From positions 62,001 to 126,000 of the forward strand of contig NZ_JANLOD010000072.1 in NCBI RefSeq assembly GCF_025466085.1: DNA of 64,000 bases. The letters are read 5' to 3'. Of the stretch, positions 1 to 8,212 are shown piece after piece. The position numbers were made by a program, and so were the translations under genes. Positions within the stretch are counted from its first letter, which is position 1; each line of letters opens with the position of its first letter. A model generated the notes under the pieces. That model saw only the letters and a list, made by a program, of their open reading frames with translations. It searched no databases and had not been told where the DNA came from. The DNA is from Pseudomonas sp. 14P_8.1_Bac3 (lineage in GTDB: Bacteria; Pseudomonadota; Gammaproteobacteria; Pseudomonadales; Pseudomonadaceae).

Positions 1-414
1 AATGAGTCCCAAGGCGTGGCGCTGGTCATGCTGGATATCGACTATTTCAAGCAGTTCAACGACCAGTACGGTCATCCGCTGGGCGATCGGGTCCTGCAAC
101 ATGTCGGGCAGGTGCTGCGCAGTTCGCTGCCACCTCACGCCACGGCGGCGCGCTATGGCGGGGAGGAGTTCTGCGTGATTCTCGAACAGTGCGCCGACCT
201 CGACAGCGCCGCAGCGTTCGCTGAACAGCTGCGGGTGAAAGTCCAGTCGTTGCGGATCAAGGCACGGGTCGACGGCAAGGTCCTCGATACGGTCACCGCC
301 TCGTTCGGCGTGGCCTTCGCGCAAGCCGGCGAGAACCTCGACAGCCTGCTGACCCGCGCGGATGACGCGCTGTACCAGGCCAAGCGCACCGGTCGCAACC
401 GGGTGCATCACTAG
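1..414 (+). CDS. GGDEF diguanylate cyclase, C-terminal part (partial)
   Basis: This is the 3' end of a gene whose start lies left of the window; the frame is open from base 1. The visible part is almost a whole GGDEF domain, with the metal-binding segment LDIDYFKQFND and the active-site loop YGGEEF, which make cyclic di-GMP from two GTP. The product-inhibition site (RxxD five residues before the loop) reads PPHA here, so this enzyme probably lacks I-site feedback. The sensor part is not visible, so the input signal is unknown. The GGDEF call is firm and activity is likely because the loop is intact. Confidence 0.93.
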   Translation, partial: NESQGVALVMLDIDYFKQFNDQYGHPLGDRVLQHVGQVLRSSLPPHATAARYGGEEFCVILEQCADLDSAAAFAEQLRVKVQSLRIKARVDGKVLDTVTASFGVAFAQAGENLDSLLTRADDALYQAKRTGRNRVHH

Positions 415-420
415 TCGCCG

Positions 421-1008
421 CTATGCCGTGGCGCCGATCCATTTGGTTACAGTCGGCGCCTGCCACTGCTCAAGCGCATCGATCAGTGCCGCTGGGTCCG
501 TGCCGAACATCAGCATCTGGCTGTGCTCGGCTTTCATGAAGCCTTCTTTCACCGCGTGGTCGAGCAGGCTGCGCACCGGGTTGAAAAAGTTGCCGATATT
601 CAGGCAGGCCACGCCTTTGCTGTGCTCGCCCAGTTGGGTCAGGGTCGCTGCTTCAAACAACTCTTCGAACGTTCCCAGTCCGCCGGGCAGTGCGATGAAC
701 GCGTCCGCCGCTTCGCTCATGCGCGTCTTGCGGCTGCGCATGTCAGGGGTGATTTCATGGCGGCTCAGGCCGTGGTGAAGATGGCCGAGGTCGAACAGCA
801 GGCGGGTGACAATGCCGACCACTTCACCGCCTTCGGCGAGCGCAGCATCGGCCATCACACCCATCAAGCCCCTGACGGTGCCGCCGTAGACCAAGCGGAT
901 ACCGCGGCGCGCGATTTCGCGGCCTAGCGCCTTGGCGCCGGCTTCGTAATCAGGGTTGAAACCGAGGTTGGAGCCTGAAAAAACGGCAATGCTGCGGAGT
1001 GTGGGCAT
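421..1008 (-). CDS. LOG-family (TIGR00730) nucleotide phosphoribohydrolase
   Basis: This 195-residue Rossmann-fold protein belongs to the LOG (Lonely Guy) family, whose members cleave cytokinin riboside 5'-monophosphates or AMP-like nucleotides to the free base and ribose 5-phosphate. Visible signatures are SGSN near residue 11, MRSRKTRM at 90-97 and the catalytic and phosphate motif PGGLGTFEE at 108-116. The frame is open upstream to 1095, but family members begin at about the MPTLRSIAVF methionine, so the start at 1008 is preferred. It runs tail to tail with the GGDEF gene. The true substrate in Pseudomonas is unproven. Confidence 0.9.
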   Translation of the reverse strand: MPTLRSIAVFSGSNLGFNPDYEAGAKALGREIARRGIRLVYGGTVRGLMGVMADAALAEGGEVVGIVTRLLFDLGHLHHGLSRHEITPDMRSRKTRMSEAADAFIALPGGLGTFEELFEAATLTQLGEHSKGVACLNIGNFFNPVRSLLDHAVKEGFMKAEHSQMLMFGTDPAALIDALEQWQAPTVTKWIGATA

Positions 1009-1126
1009 GGGGTCGTTCCAGGTGATGAAACGCCCATGATGCGATGCGCCGTCGGGCCCGGACAGGGCCAAGAACAGGGTGTTTGATTGGGCCATGATCG
1101 GGATTGCTGCGGCGTCTGCCAGGTCG

Positions 1127-2545
1127 CTACATCAACGCCAGTATCCGCTCGCCCAACCGCTGCGCCGTGTCCGCTGAATCAATATTGGCAAACCCGAGCA
1201 ACAGCGCCGAATCCGTCTCGTCCCGAACCTGCCAATCCGTCAACGCTTCGGCATAGATACCCGCCGCCAGCAGCCGCTGGACCAGTGCCCGATCGGACTG
1301 CGGCTCCGTCAGGCGCAAAATCAGGTGCATGCCCCCAGGCTGGAGATCGATGCGGATACGGTCACCCAACGCCTTCTTCAACCCGCGCGCCGTCGCCTCC
1401 CGGCGTTCGCCGTAAAGCTTGCGCATGCGCTGGATATGCCGGGCGAAATGGCCCTCGGTCAGGAACGTGGCAACGATGGCTTGCGTCAATTCCGGGCAAC
1501 CGCCGAGGAAGGTCTCGCTGACGTGTTCGAAGCGTTCGACCTGCGCCGCCGGCACCACCAGGTACGAAAGGCGAATGCCCGGAAACAGCACCTTGCTGAA
1601 CGTGCCGGCGTAAAGCACCCGACCATCGCGGTCGAGGCTTTTCAGCGCCGGCAGCGGGCGGCTGACGTAGCGGTACTCACCGTCGTAATCGTCCTCGACG
1701 ATCCAGGCCTGCTGCCGGGTCGCCCATTCCAGCAGTTCCAATCTTCGCGGCAGTGACAGCGACACGCACAGCGGGCTTTGATGCGCTGGCGTGACCACCG
1801 CCGCCCGCGCATCCGCCGCGCTGTTCACCCCGTACGCGACCTGCATGCCGTCCTGATCCACCGGCACCGGCGCCACCTCGATTTGCAGATGCGCGAGCAA
1901 CTGGCGGGTCGGCAGGTAGCCGGGATCTTCGACCAGCACGCGGTCGCCGGGTCTGAGCAGGGTATGAGCGATCAGCGCCAGGGTGTTGCGGTAGCCCGCA
2001 GTGATGAACACCTGCGCCGGCGAACAGGTAATGCCCCGCGCCACCTGCAGGTAAGTGGCAATCGCGGTGCGCAATGATTCCAGACCCAGCACCGACGGAT
2101 TGGCCATGTCCGGAATCCGCGTGGCGCGTACGCAACGTGCGCCGATCTGCGACCAGATTTTCCTCGGGAACGCGTCCAGAGCGGGCAGGGCCATTTGAAA
2201 CGGCAGCACCGGTGCCTTATGCCGGATCGACGTGCTGGCGGCCGGATTGAACGCCTGTTCCGTGGTTGCGGAAGGCTTCCTGACGTTGATCCCCGGAGCG
2301 ACCACGGTGCCGGCCTGACCCCGCGACAGCAGATAACCCTCCGCCGTCAGCAGTGAATACGCCGTGTCGATGGTGCCGCGCGCCAGGCCCAGCTCTTTCG
2401 CCAACGCCCGCGCTGCGGGAATTCGCTCGCCGGGGGCCAGCAGCCCATCGCTGATCGCACCACGGAAGCGCCAGTAGATCTGCCGATAGATCGGTTCCGT
2501 GGCGCTCGGATCAAGGGGTGAGAAGTTTTTGATTTGAAGGGTCAT
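1127..2545 (-). CDS. MocR/PdxR-type GntR-aminotransferase fusion regulator
   Basis: A 472-residue protein with an N-terminal GntR winged helix (about residues 15-80, EPIYRQIYWRFR then LAKELGLARGTIDTAY) fused to a fold-type I aminotransferase domain that binds PLP. The Schiff-base lysine is in GTFSKVLFPG. MocR proteins are usually activators or repressors of nearby genes and sense an amino-type ligand through PLP. The start at 2545 follows a GAGG ribosome-binding site; the frame extends to 2581. It overlaps the end of the azoreductase gene by 35 bp, so the two are co-transcribed. Its likely targets are that operon and the divergent ahpD-like gene. Confidence 0.9.
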   Translation of the reverse strand: MTLQIKNFSPLDPSATEPIYRQIYWRFRGAISDGLLAPGERIPAARALAKELGLARGTIDTAYSLLTAEGYLLSRGQAGTVVAPGINVRKPSATTEQAFNPAASTSIRHKAPVLPFQMALPALDAFPRKIWSQIGARCVRATRIPDMANPSVLGLESLRTAIATYLQVARGITCSPAQVFITAGYRNTLALIAHTLLRPGDRVLVEDPGYLPTRQLLAHLQIEVAPVPVDQDGMQVAYGVNSAADARAAVVTPAHQSPLCVSLSLPRRLELLEWATRQQAWIVEDDYDGEYRYVSRPLPALKSLDRDGRVLYAGTFSKVLFPGIRLSYLVVPAAQVERFEHVSETFLGGCPELTQAIVATFLTEGHFARHIQRMRKLYGERREATARGLKKALGDRIRIDLQPGGMHLILRLTEPQSDRALVQRLLAAGIYAEALTDWQVRDETDSALLLGFANIDSADTAQRLGERILALM

Positions 2546-3164
2546 TAGCCTCAACCGATGGGTACGCAGAGAAATGCTCACGTAGCGCCTGAGCGGTTTT
2601 TTGCCTGGTGACGGCGACGGCGTCCGGGCCCATGGCGGTTCCCTCTACGGAGAAAAAGTGCACGTCATGCAGCCCGATCATACCCAGTACGGCCTTCAGA
2701 TAGGGCGTCAGAAAATCCGGTTGCCGCGGCGTCACACCGGAAAACCGCCCGCCCGAAGACACTGCAACATACACCGGACGGTCCTGTAGCAGGCTGGTTT
2801 TGCCTTGCGCACCGACATTGAACGTACGCCGCACGCGCGCGATGTGATCGATCCACAGCTTGAGCGTCGCGGGCACGCTGAAGTTGTGCATCGGTGTGCC
2901 AATCACCAGCACATCGGCGCGTTGCAGTTCCTCGATCAGCAGGTCCGAGCGGGCGATCGAGCCAAGGACGCTGACGTCGGCGGACGCCTGTTGGGAAATT
3001 GCGTAGGGCTCATCGATAGGGGACAGCGAGCCTCCACCGATGACCCGGTTAATGACGGTGGCAGCGGGATTGCTCTTGAGCAAAAGGCTGATGATGTTTT
3101 GCGACAGCCGATAGCTTTCGGACGCTTCACCGCGAGGGCTGCAAGTGACGTGGAGGATTTTCAT
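2511..3164 (-). CDS. azoR: FMN-dependent NADH-azoreductase (AzoR/AcpD family)
   Basis: A 217-residue flavodoxin-fold quinone and azo-compound reductase. The N-terminal phosphate loop MKILHVTCSPRGEASES binds FMN, and the mid-protein segment GTPMHNFSVPATLKLWIDH is typical of the AzoR family, which reduces quinones and azo dyes with NAD(P)H. It is the first gene of an operon with the downstream MocR regulator. The divergent neighbour is an AhpD-like protein, which suggests a role in detoxifying an electrophile or quinone. The in vivo substrate cannot be read from the sequence. Confidence 0.9.
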   Translation of the reverse strand: MKILHVTCSPRGEASESYRLSQNIISLLLKSNPAATVINRVIGGGSLSPIDEPYAISQQASADVSVLGSIARSDLLIEELQRADVLVIGTPMHNFSVPATLKLWIDHIARVRRTFNVGAQGKTSLLQDRPVYVAVSSGGRFSGVTPRQPDFLTPYLKAVLGMIGLHDVHFFSVEGTAMGPDAVAVTRQKTAQALREHFSAYPSVEANDPSNQKLLTP

Positions 3165-3248
3165 GATTCACCCGGTTCGATGTGTGAGGGAATCATTCTA
3201 GGGAGCCCATGACCCACGCCAAAGAGCCATGAACAGCCTAAGTGAGTG

Positions 3249-3294
3249 GGCCATGATCTGTGGATCATGGCCTATAACTCAAGGCCGATCATGG
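3249..3294. promoter_or_regulatory. Perfect 10-bp inverted repeat plus extra half-site, candidate MocR operator
   Basis: GGCCATGATC at 3249-3258 and GATCATGGCC at 3263-3272 form a perfect inverted repeat around TGTG. A further GATCATGG half-site lies at 3287-3294, running into GGACC. The site is between the divergent azoR-mocR operon and the AhpD-like gene. It is a natural operator candidate for the MocR regulator, inferred from position and symmetry only. Confidence 0.55.
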
Positions 3295-3360
3295 ACCTTA
3301 CCAGCAAGGCCAAGAAGCGACACGATGACCTCCCTCAACCAGCAAACACAAGGACTCAAC

Positions 3361-3816
3361 ATGAGTAATCGTCTCGACTACGCCAAGGCCGCACCGGCAG
3401 GTTACAACGCTTTCGGCGGGGTTTACGTCTACTTGCAGGACAGCGGTCTGTCCCACGAACTGATCGACCTGGTCTATCTGCGCGTTTCGCAAATCAATGG
3501 CTGTGCCTTCTGCATCGACATGCATTCGCGGGATCTGGTCAAGCTCGGCGTCAGCGTTGAAAAACTGGTGCTGGTGCCCGTATGGCGTGATGCCGGCGCA
3601 GTCTTCAGTGCCCGCGAACGTGTCGCGCTGAGTTGGGCCGAAACCGTGACCCGCGTGGCGGAAACCGGCGTTCCTGATGCGGACTATGCCGCTGCGGCAG
3701 CCGAATTCAGCGACAAGGAACTGGCGGACCTGACCTATGCGATCGGCCTGATGAACGCCTTCAACCGCTTCGGTGTGACATTCCGTGCGAAACCGGCCGC
3801 TGCCAGCAAGGCCTGA
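3361..3816 (+). CDS. AhpD-like carboxymuconolactone decarboxylase family protein
   Basis: A 151-residue protein of the CMD/AhpD family. It carries the peroxidase-type motif with Cys48, Cys51 and His55 (CAFCIDMH), which in AhpD relays protons and electrons to reduce alkyl hydroperoxides. The start at 3361 follows an AAGGA ribosome-binding site; upstream in-frame codons are less likely. It is divergent from the azoR-mocR operon and sits just before a small multidrug-resistance-type exporter. The context points to a stress or detoxification role. The exact electron donor is unknown. Confidence 0.9.
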   Translation: MSNRLDYAKAAPAGYNAFGGVYVYLQDSGLSHELIDLVYLRVSQINGCAFCIDMHSRDLVKLGVSVEKLVLVPVWRDAGAVFSARERVALSWAETVTRVAETGVPDADYAAAAAEFSDKELADLTYAIGLMNAFNRFGVTFRAKPAAASKA

Positions 3817-3830
3817 CTTTCAATCAAAAA

Positions 3831-3856
3831 CCCGCCGGGCTCTCAGGCCCGGTGGG
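3831..3856. terminator. Stem-loop between ahpD-like gene and sugE-like gene
   Basis: CCCGCCGGGC and GCCCGGTGGG pair as a 10-bp stem with one G-T. A run of A precedes the stem but no T-run follows on the plus strand, so it would terminate best on the minus strand. On the plus strand it may be only an attenuating or mRNA-stabilising hairpin. Confidence 0.4.
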
Positions 3857-3877
3857 TCAACCAATGGAGTCATCACC

Positions 3878-4198
3878 ATGGCATGGTCACTGCTTGGCCT
3901 CGCGGGCATTCTTGAAATTGCCTTCGCCTTCTTCATGAAGGGTTCTGACGGATTTACCCGATTGACCCCTGGCCTGCTTGCGGCCGCGACCGGTTTGTCG
4001 AGCGTGTTTCTACTTTCTCTTTCATTGCGAACCTTGCCGGTGGGCACTGCCTACGCGGTATGGACCGGGATCGGCGCTGCCGGCACCGCGATTCTGGGGA
4101 TGGCGGTGTTGGGAGATTCCACCACGTTACTGCGGATCATGTGCATCGTGGTCATTTTGGGCGGTGTTATCGGCCTCAAACTGGTCTCGGGAAACTGA
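3878..4198 (+). CDS. sugE: SMR-family exporter, Gdx/SugE type
   Basis: A 106-residue protein with four membrane helices, the usual size of small multidrug resistance transporters. Glu13, the conserved proton and substrate-coupling acid, is present in AGILEIAF. The third-helix signature LPVGTAYAVWTGIGAAG matches the Gdx/SugE subgroup, which exports guanidinium and some quaternary ammonium compounds. The start at 3878 follows ATGGAGTCATCACC. No guanidine-I riboswitch is recognisable in the short 61-bp leader, so guanidine control is not supported. It is probably co-transcribed with the AhpD-like gene. Confidence 0.9.
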   Translation: MAWSLLGLAGILEIAFAFFMKGSDGFTRLTPGLLAAATGLSSVFLLSLSLRTLPVGTAYAVWTGIGAAGTAILGMAVLGDSTTLLRIMCIVVILGGVIGLKLVSGN

Positions 4199-4289
4199 GG
4201 CCGCTTGAAGTAAGGCATTTTGCTGGCCCCGAAGCCTTGAAAGTACCGCCAAAATCACTTCAATTTCAGGTGGTTAGGGCTGGCTTTAA

Positions 4290-4619
4290 ATGCGCAATGT
4301 ATGGATCGCACTGATTTCGCTGGGGTTGGCAGGTGTTGCTGTCCCGGCCCAGGCCAAAGATCTTCAAAACAATGACCGGTACATGTGCAGTTGGGGCGCG
4401 GGCACGGCGGCCAAGGCCCAGGAACTCAAGCTGGCGGGCGTTTCGCTGTACGCCGCGCGGCAGAAACTGCAGACCTACAAATTCAGCAAGCCGTGGATGC
4501 GCATGATGGCGATGGGCATCACCGAGCAAACATACGACAGTCCTTCGCGGATCAAACCCGCGGCACTGCGTCAGGTTTTCTACGACGATTGCCTGCGCTA
4601 CAAGCTGGCGCGTAAATGA
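4290..4619 (+). CDS. Small secreted protein, function unknown
   Basis: A 109-residue protein with a clear Sec signal peptide (about residues 1-22, ending VPAQA) and a basic, mostly helical mature part of about 87 residues. It has two cysteines (in YMCSWG and YDDCLRYK), which could form a periplasmic disulfide. I do not recognise the family. It runs towards the alpha/beta hydrolase gene, whose end is only 9 bp away, so the two are convergent. Confidence 0.8.
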   Translation: MRNVWIALISLGLAGVAVPAQAKDLQNNDRYMCSWGAGTAAKAQELKLAGVSLYAARQKLQTYKFSKPWMRMMAMGITEQTYDSPSRIKPAALRQVFYDDCLRYKLARK

Positions 4620-4628
4620 TCGAGCGCT

Positions 4629-5495
4629 CTACAGACCTTTCTCCAGTAGCTTGAAGTACAGGGGGCTGTCGGAGATTGAATTATGTCCGGCGTCGGGGAT
4701 GACCTTCAGGGTCGCCACGCCCTTGGCGAAGTGCTCGTAGAGTTGCTCCGTGCTTGAGCGCGGTATGACTTCGTCCTGCTCAGCCGCCAACAGCAGCGTC
4801 GGTATCGAGATATGGGCGGCGTATTTCCATGATTCGAACTTGTCTTTCAGCAGCCACTTCACGGGGAAGATCGGGTATTGGCGCACGGCGATGTCCTCCA
4901 GGCTGTTGTAGGGCGTGATCAGGATCAGCCGCGCGGCCGGGCGCTGGCTGGCGAGGCGAATGGCAACCCCCGAGCCTAGGCTGCGGCCGACCAAGGTGAT
5001 ATGCGGATGGGTGTCGTAGACCTTGTCGAACACGGTCAGGGCATCGCTGGCGATCGTCTCTTCGGAGGGCGAACCGCTGCTGCCGCCGAACCCTCGGTAG
5101 TGCAGCAGGTAGAGCGCGTGGTCGGGAAAGGCCTCGGAGAATTCCGGCAGGTTGCGCGAAACGTCTTCCGCGTTGCCTCCAAAATAAATCAATGCATTTG
5201 GCCCGTCGTGTGGCCTGACGGTGACCTGCACCAGTGCGTCAGCCACGGACAACGTGAGCAGCGTCTCTGGCGTGCTGATCGCGGCGGGTTGCGGGAAGTA
5301 GATCAGCGCGCGTTGGAATACGAACAGCGCGGTACACAGCGCCAGGTACAACGCGACGAGGATGACGACGAGATACATCAGGATGCGCGGCACACGGCTT
5401 GGGTGAGTGGGTGGCATTGACTGCTCTGGGCGGGAAGGCGCGCTGGTGTTGATCGCTGTCAGAGTGTAGTTGAACGGCGGTCGCGCGCTCGACAT
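4629..5495 (-). CDS. Membrane-anchored alpha/beta hydrolase
   Basis: A 288-residue protein with an N-terminal membrane helix (ILMYLVVILVALYLALCTALFVF) and an alpha/beta hydrolase domain. The nucleophile elbow is GRSLGSG, the likely acid Asp is in AEQDEVIP, and the His is in DAGHNS, giving a complete Ser-Asp-His triad. It resembles the YfhR/BEM46-like hydrolases that face the periplasm or cytoplasm from an inner-membrane anchor. The start at 5495 follows GAGGGG at a good distance; the frame runs to 5513. The substrate is unknown. Confidence 0.87.
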   Translation of the reverse strand: MSSARPPFNYTLTAINTSAPSRPEQSMPPTHPSRVPRILMYLVVILVALYLALCTALFVFQRALIYFPQPAAISTPETLLTLSVADALVQVTVRPHDGPNALIYFGGNAEDVSRNLPEFSEAFPDHALYLLHYRGFGGSSGSPSEETIASDALTVFDKVYDTHPHITLVGRSLGSGVAIRLASQRPAARLILITPYNSLEDIAVRQYPIFPVKWLLKDKFESWKYAAHISIPTLLLAAEQDEVIPRSSTEQLYEHFAKGVATLKVIPDAGHNSISDSPLYFKLLEKGL

Positions 5496-5534
5496 GGATC
5501 GCCCCTCAGGCACTGCGTGCCGAACAACGGGGTG

Positions 5535-5588
5535 TCAGGTTTCCCGCGTTATCGTTGACGTCCATCGCGAGCAAGCTCGCTCCTACAG
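5535..5588. repeat. REP element (half of a REPIN)
   Basis: The core CATCGCGAGCAAGCTCGCTCC is preceded by the linker CGCGTTATCGTTGACG found in other REPINs of the window (12.1 kb, 30.7 kb). The partner arm is missing. It lies just before the truncated transporter remnant and may mark the deletion end-point. Confidence 0.8.
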
Positions 5589-5619
5589 AGTGCTGCGTCG
5601 TTGGCGGACTCAAGTCACG

Positions 5620-5898
5620 TCAGGATCCGCGACCCTTTTGTATTTCGAACAGGGACGAATTGTCGCTGGCAGCTATTCTGATGTGGCCAGCAGGACGCAA
5701 TTCTTCGCCCTGGTCGATCTGACCGTGTCGGTATTGACCTTGACGTGCCAGCTGTTGCTGACCGCGCCGTTGATCCGCCTGATCGGCATTGGCGGGGCCC
5801 TGGTGATCGTGCCGTTTGCCGGGTTGTGGGGCAGCTTGAGTGTCTGGCTGGCTCGACAGCAGGCACACAAGGCGAACAGTGAAAGGACCAAACCATGA
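5620..5898 (+). pseudogene. Remnant of an NTP-transporter-like membrane protein
   Basis: The open frame from about 5620 encodes LYFEQGRIV followed by SRTQFFALVDLTVSVLTL and two hydrophobic segments. This reads like an internal fragment of the ATP/ADP-translocase-like (Npt1/Npt2, TlcA-type) MFS proteins of Proteobacteria, where SRTxxFAxxDLxVNxLTL is typical. Full proteins are above 400 residues; this is about 90 residues with no credible start, and a REP element lies at its 5' edge. Its TGA overlaps the ATG of the next gene. I call it a truncated remnant; a small functional membrane protein is the alternative. Confidence 0.5.
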
Positions 5899-6839
5899 GC
5901 CGCACTGATGGGTTCACACGTCGCCAAATACTCACGCTGGCTGCCGGTGCGTCGGCGGTTCTCACTTTCGATCCGGCCTTCGCCGCCACCGCGCCGTCGA
6001 AGGAAACAGGAGGCAAACACATGCTGACCCGCGCCATCCCTTCCAGCGACGAGCCATTGCCGATGGTCGGCCTGGGCACCTATCGCGGCTTTGATGTTGC
6101 ACCGGCGGATCCCGCCTACAAGAATCTGCCCGCCGTCCTCGGCGTCTTGTTCGAAAAGGGCGGGACAGTGATCGACAGTTCGCCCATGTACGGCCGCGCC
6201 GAGCAGACCACCGGCGAGCTGCTGTCGATCCACCAGCCGCGCTCACCCGCTTTTCTGGCGACCAAGGTGTGGACCCGTGGCCGCGAAGAAGGCATCGCGC
6301 AAATGGAGCAATCCTTCAAGTTACTGCAGACAGACCGTATCGACCTGATGCAGATCCACAACCTGCTGGACTGGAAAACCCATCTGCCCACCCTGCGCAA
6401 ATGGAAGGAAGAAGGGCGCATTCGCTACATCGGCATCACCCATTACACCGCATCGGCTTATGACGAAGTCGAAGCCGTGCTCAAGGCCGAGCCGCTGGAT
6501 TTCCTGCAGATCAACTACGCGCTGGACGATCGCGGCGTCGAAAAACGCATCCTGCCGCTGTGTCGCGAGCGCGGCGTGGCGGTGATCTGTAATCGGCCGT
6601 TTGGCGGCGGTGATTTGCTGACACGGTTGAAAGGCAAGCCGCTGCCGGGCTGGGCCTCGCAAGTGGGCGTCACCAGTTGGGCGCAACTGGCGCTGAAGTT
6701 TTTGCTCGCGCATACGGCGGTGACCTGTGTCATCCCCGGCACCGGCAATCCGCGCTACATGGCCGACAACGCCGGTGCCGGGTTCGGTCCGATGCTCACC
6801 GGCGCGCAGCGCGAGCAATTGATCGATGTGGTGGGCTAG
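5895..6839 (+). CDS. Tat-exported aldo/keto reductase
   Basis: A 314-residue aldo/keto reductase with an N-terminal twin-arginine signal (TRRQILTLAAGAS), so it is probably folded with its cofactor and sent to the periplasm. The catalytic Asp and Tyr are visible in VIDSSPMYGRAE, the Lys in FLATKVWT and the His region in MQIHNLLDW. AKRs normally reduce carbonyls with NADPH, which is unusual outside the cytoplasm. It converges with the Tat-exported dienelactone hydrolase, and the two stop codons overlap by 4 bp. The substrate is unknown. Confidence 0.88.
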   Translation: MSRTDGFTRRQILTLAAGASAVLTFDPAFAATAPSKETGGKHMLTRAIPSSDEPLPMVGLGTYRGFDVAPADPAYKNLPAVLGVLFEKGGTVIDSSPMYGRAEQTTGELLSIHQPRSPAFLATKVWTRGREEGIAQMEQSFKLLQTDRIDLMQIHNLLDWKTHLPTLRKWKEEGRIRYIGITHYTASAYDEVEAVLKAEPLDFLQINYALDDRGVEKRILPLCRERGVAVICNRPFGGGDLLTRLKGKPLPGWASQVGVTSWAQLALKFLLAHTAVTCVIPGTGNPRYMADNAGAGFGPMLTGAQREQLIDVVG

Positions 6840-7723
6840 ACCAGGTAACGCCGGAACCACCCCAGCGTCCTGTCCCAGGCCAGTTTCGCCGCGGCCTCGT
6901 CGTAGCGGGGTGTGGAGTCGTTGTGGAACCCGTGGTTGGCGCCTGGATAGATATAGGCTTCATAGGTCTTGCCCGCCGCCTTCAAAGCCTGTTCATAAGC
7001 GGGCCACCCCTCATTGATCCGCGTGTCGAGTTCGCCGTAGTGCAGCATCAGCGGTGCCTTGATGCGGGGCACATCCTTGGCCTGCGGTTGCCGGCCATAA
7101 AACGACACGGCGGCTGCCAGTTCCGGATAGGCCACCGCCGCGGCATTGACCACGCCACCGCCGTAGCAGAAACCGGTGATCCCGACTTTTCCGTTGCCCC
7201 CATCGTGTTTCATCAGCCACTCGATGGCCGCGAAAAAATCATTCATGAGTTTTTCCGGATCCACCGTCGCCTGCAGCTCCCGACCTTTGTCGTCGTTGCC
7301 GGGATAACCACCGACCGACGTCAATCCATCCGGCGCGAGGGCGATGAAACCGGCCTTGGCCACCCGCCGCGCCACGTCCTCGATGTATGGGTTGAGCCCA
7401 CGATTCTCATGCACGACCACCACCGCCGCGACCTTGCCCGAGGCGTTGGCCGGGCGCACCAGATAGCCGCGGACCGGCCCGTTGCCCTTGGGCGAAGGGT
7501 AGGTGATGTACTCGGCGACGATGTCCGGGTCGGTGAATTCCACCTGCTCCGCCAGCGCGTAGTTCGGACTGAGCGCGGCCAACAACGCACTGGCGGTCAA
7601 GCCGCCGAGGGTAAACAGTGCCGCACGGTCGAGGAACTCGCGACGGTTGATCTTGCCGTGAGCGTAGTAGTCATAGAGTTCGAGCAATTCCGGGGCGAAG
7701 TCTTTCGCGGTGAGACGGGTCAT
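6836..7723 (-). CDS. Tat-exported dienelactone hydrolase family protein
   Basis: A 295-residue alpha/beta hydrolase of the dienelactone hydrolase family. The nucleophile is a cysteine in GFCYGGG, as in true DLH, and a His follows in ANHGFHND. The N-terminus has KINRREFLDRAALFTLGG, a twin-arginine signal with helical segment, so it is probably periplasmic, as seen for YghX-like members. It sits tail to tail with a second Tat substrate, the aldo/keto reductase. It may act on lactones or small esters. Confidence 0.88.
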   Translation of the reverse strand: MTRLTAKDFAPELLELYDYYAHGKINRREFLDRAALFTLGGLTASALLAALSPNYALAEQVEFTDPDIVAEYITYPSPKGNGPVRGYLVRPANASGKVAAVVVVHENRGLNPYIEDVARRVAKAGFIALAPDGLTSVGGYPGNDDKGRELQATVDPEKLMNDFFAAIEWLMKHDGGNGKVGITGFCYGGGVVNAAAVAYPELAAAVSFYGRQPQAKDVPRIKAPLMLHYGELDTRINEGWPAYEQALKAAGKTYEAYIYPGANHGFHNDSTPRYDEAAAKLAWDRTLGWFRRYLV

Positions 7724-7810
7724 CGGTGCATTACCTGTTGATCAGTTGCTGTCAGTAAAGCGTATGAAAGAACTTTTGCAGGCGCCCTCCCGCGACATTC
7801 CAGCAGTCGA

Positions 7811-8212
7811 TCAATGCAGACACTGCGCCCCAACCCTTGCCACTTGCGCATCATGCTCGGCTTTTACCCCGGACACGCCGACCGCGCCGATCACCTGGTC
7901 GTCGACGATGATCGGTACGCCACCTTCAAGGGACGTCAGCAGGGGCGCTGACAGAAACGCAAAGCGGCCGCCATTGACCATCTCTTCATAACCTTTGGAT
8001 TCGCGCCGTCCCAGCGCCGCGGTGCGCGCTTTTTCCGTGGCGATGTAGGCGCTGATGGGGGCGCAGCCGTCGAGGCGTTCGAGGGCGAGGGGATGGCCGC
8101 CGTCGTCGACGACCACGATGGTTACCGCCCATTTGTTGTTTTGCGCCTCCTTGCGGGCGGCGGCGAGAATCTGGCTGACTTCGGCCTGGCTCAGGATGGC
8201 TTTGCTTTTCAT
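7811..8212 (-). CDS. glcG: GlcG-like DUF336/heme-binding protein
   Basis: A 133-residue GlcG/HbpS-family protein (DUF336), with VVVDDGGHPLALERLDG and GVPIIVDDQVIGAVGVSG as family landmarks. It is the last gene of the glycolate oxidase operon glcDEFG; its ATG overlaps the glcF stop (TAATG), so translation is coupled. The function of GlcG in glycolate use is unresolved; related HbpS proteins bind heme or cobalamin-like ligands. Confidence 0.93.
   Translation of the reverse strand: MKSKAILSQAEVSQILAAARKEAQNNKWAVTIVVVDDGGHPLALERLDGCAPISAYIATEKARTAALGRRESKGYEEMVNGGRFAFLSAPLLTSLEGGVPIIVDDQVIGAVGVSGVKAEHDAQVARVGAQCLH

Noticed and set aside
3816..3878. Guanidine-I riboswitch upstream of the Gdx/SugE-type gene
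   Set aside because: The 61-bp leader is far too short for the roughly 100-nt aptamer.
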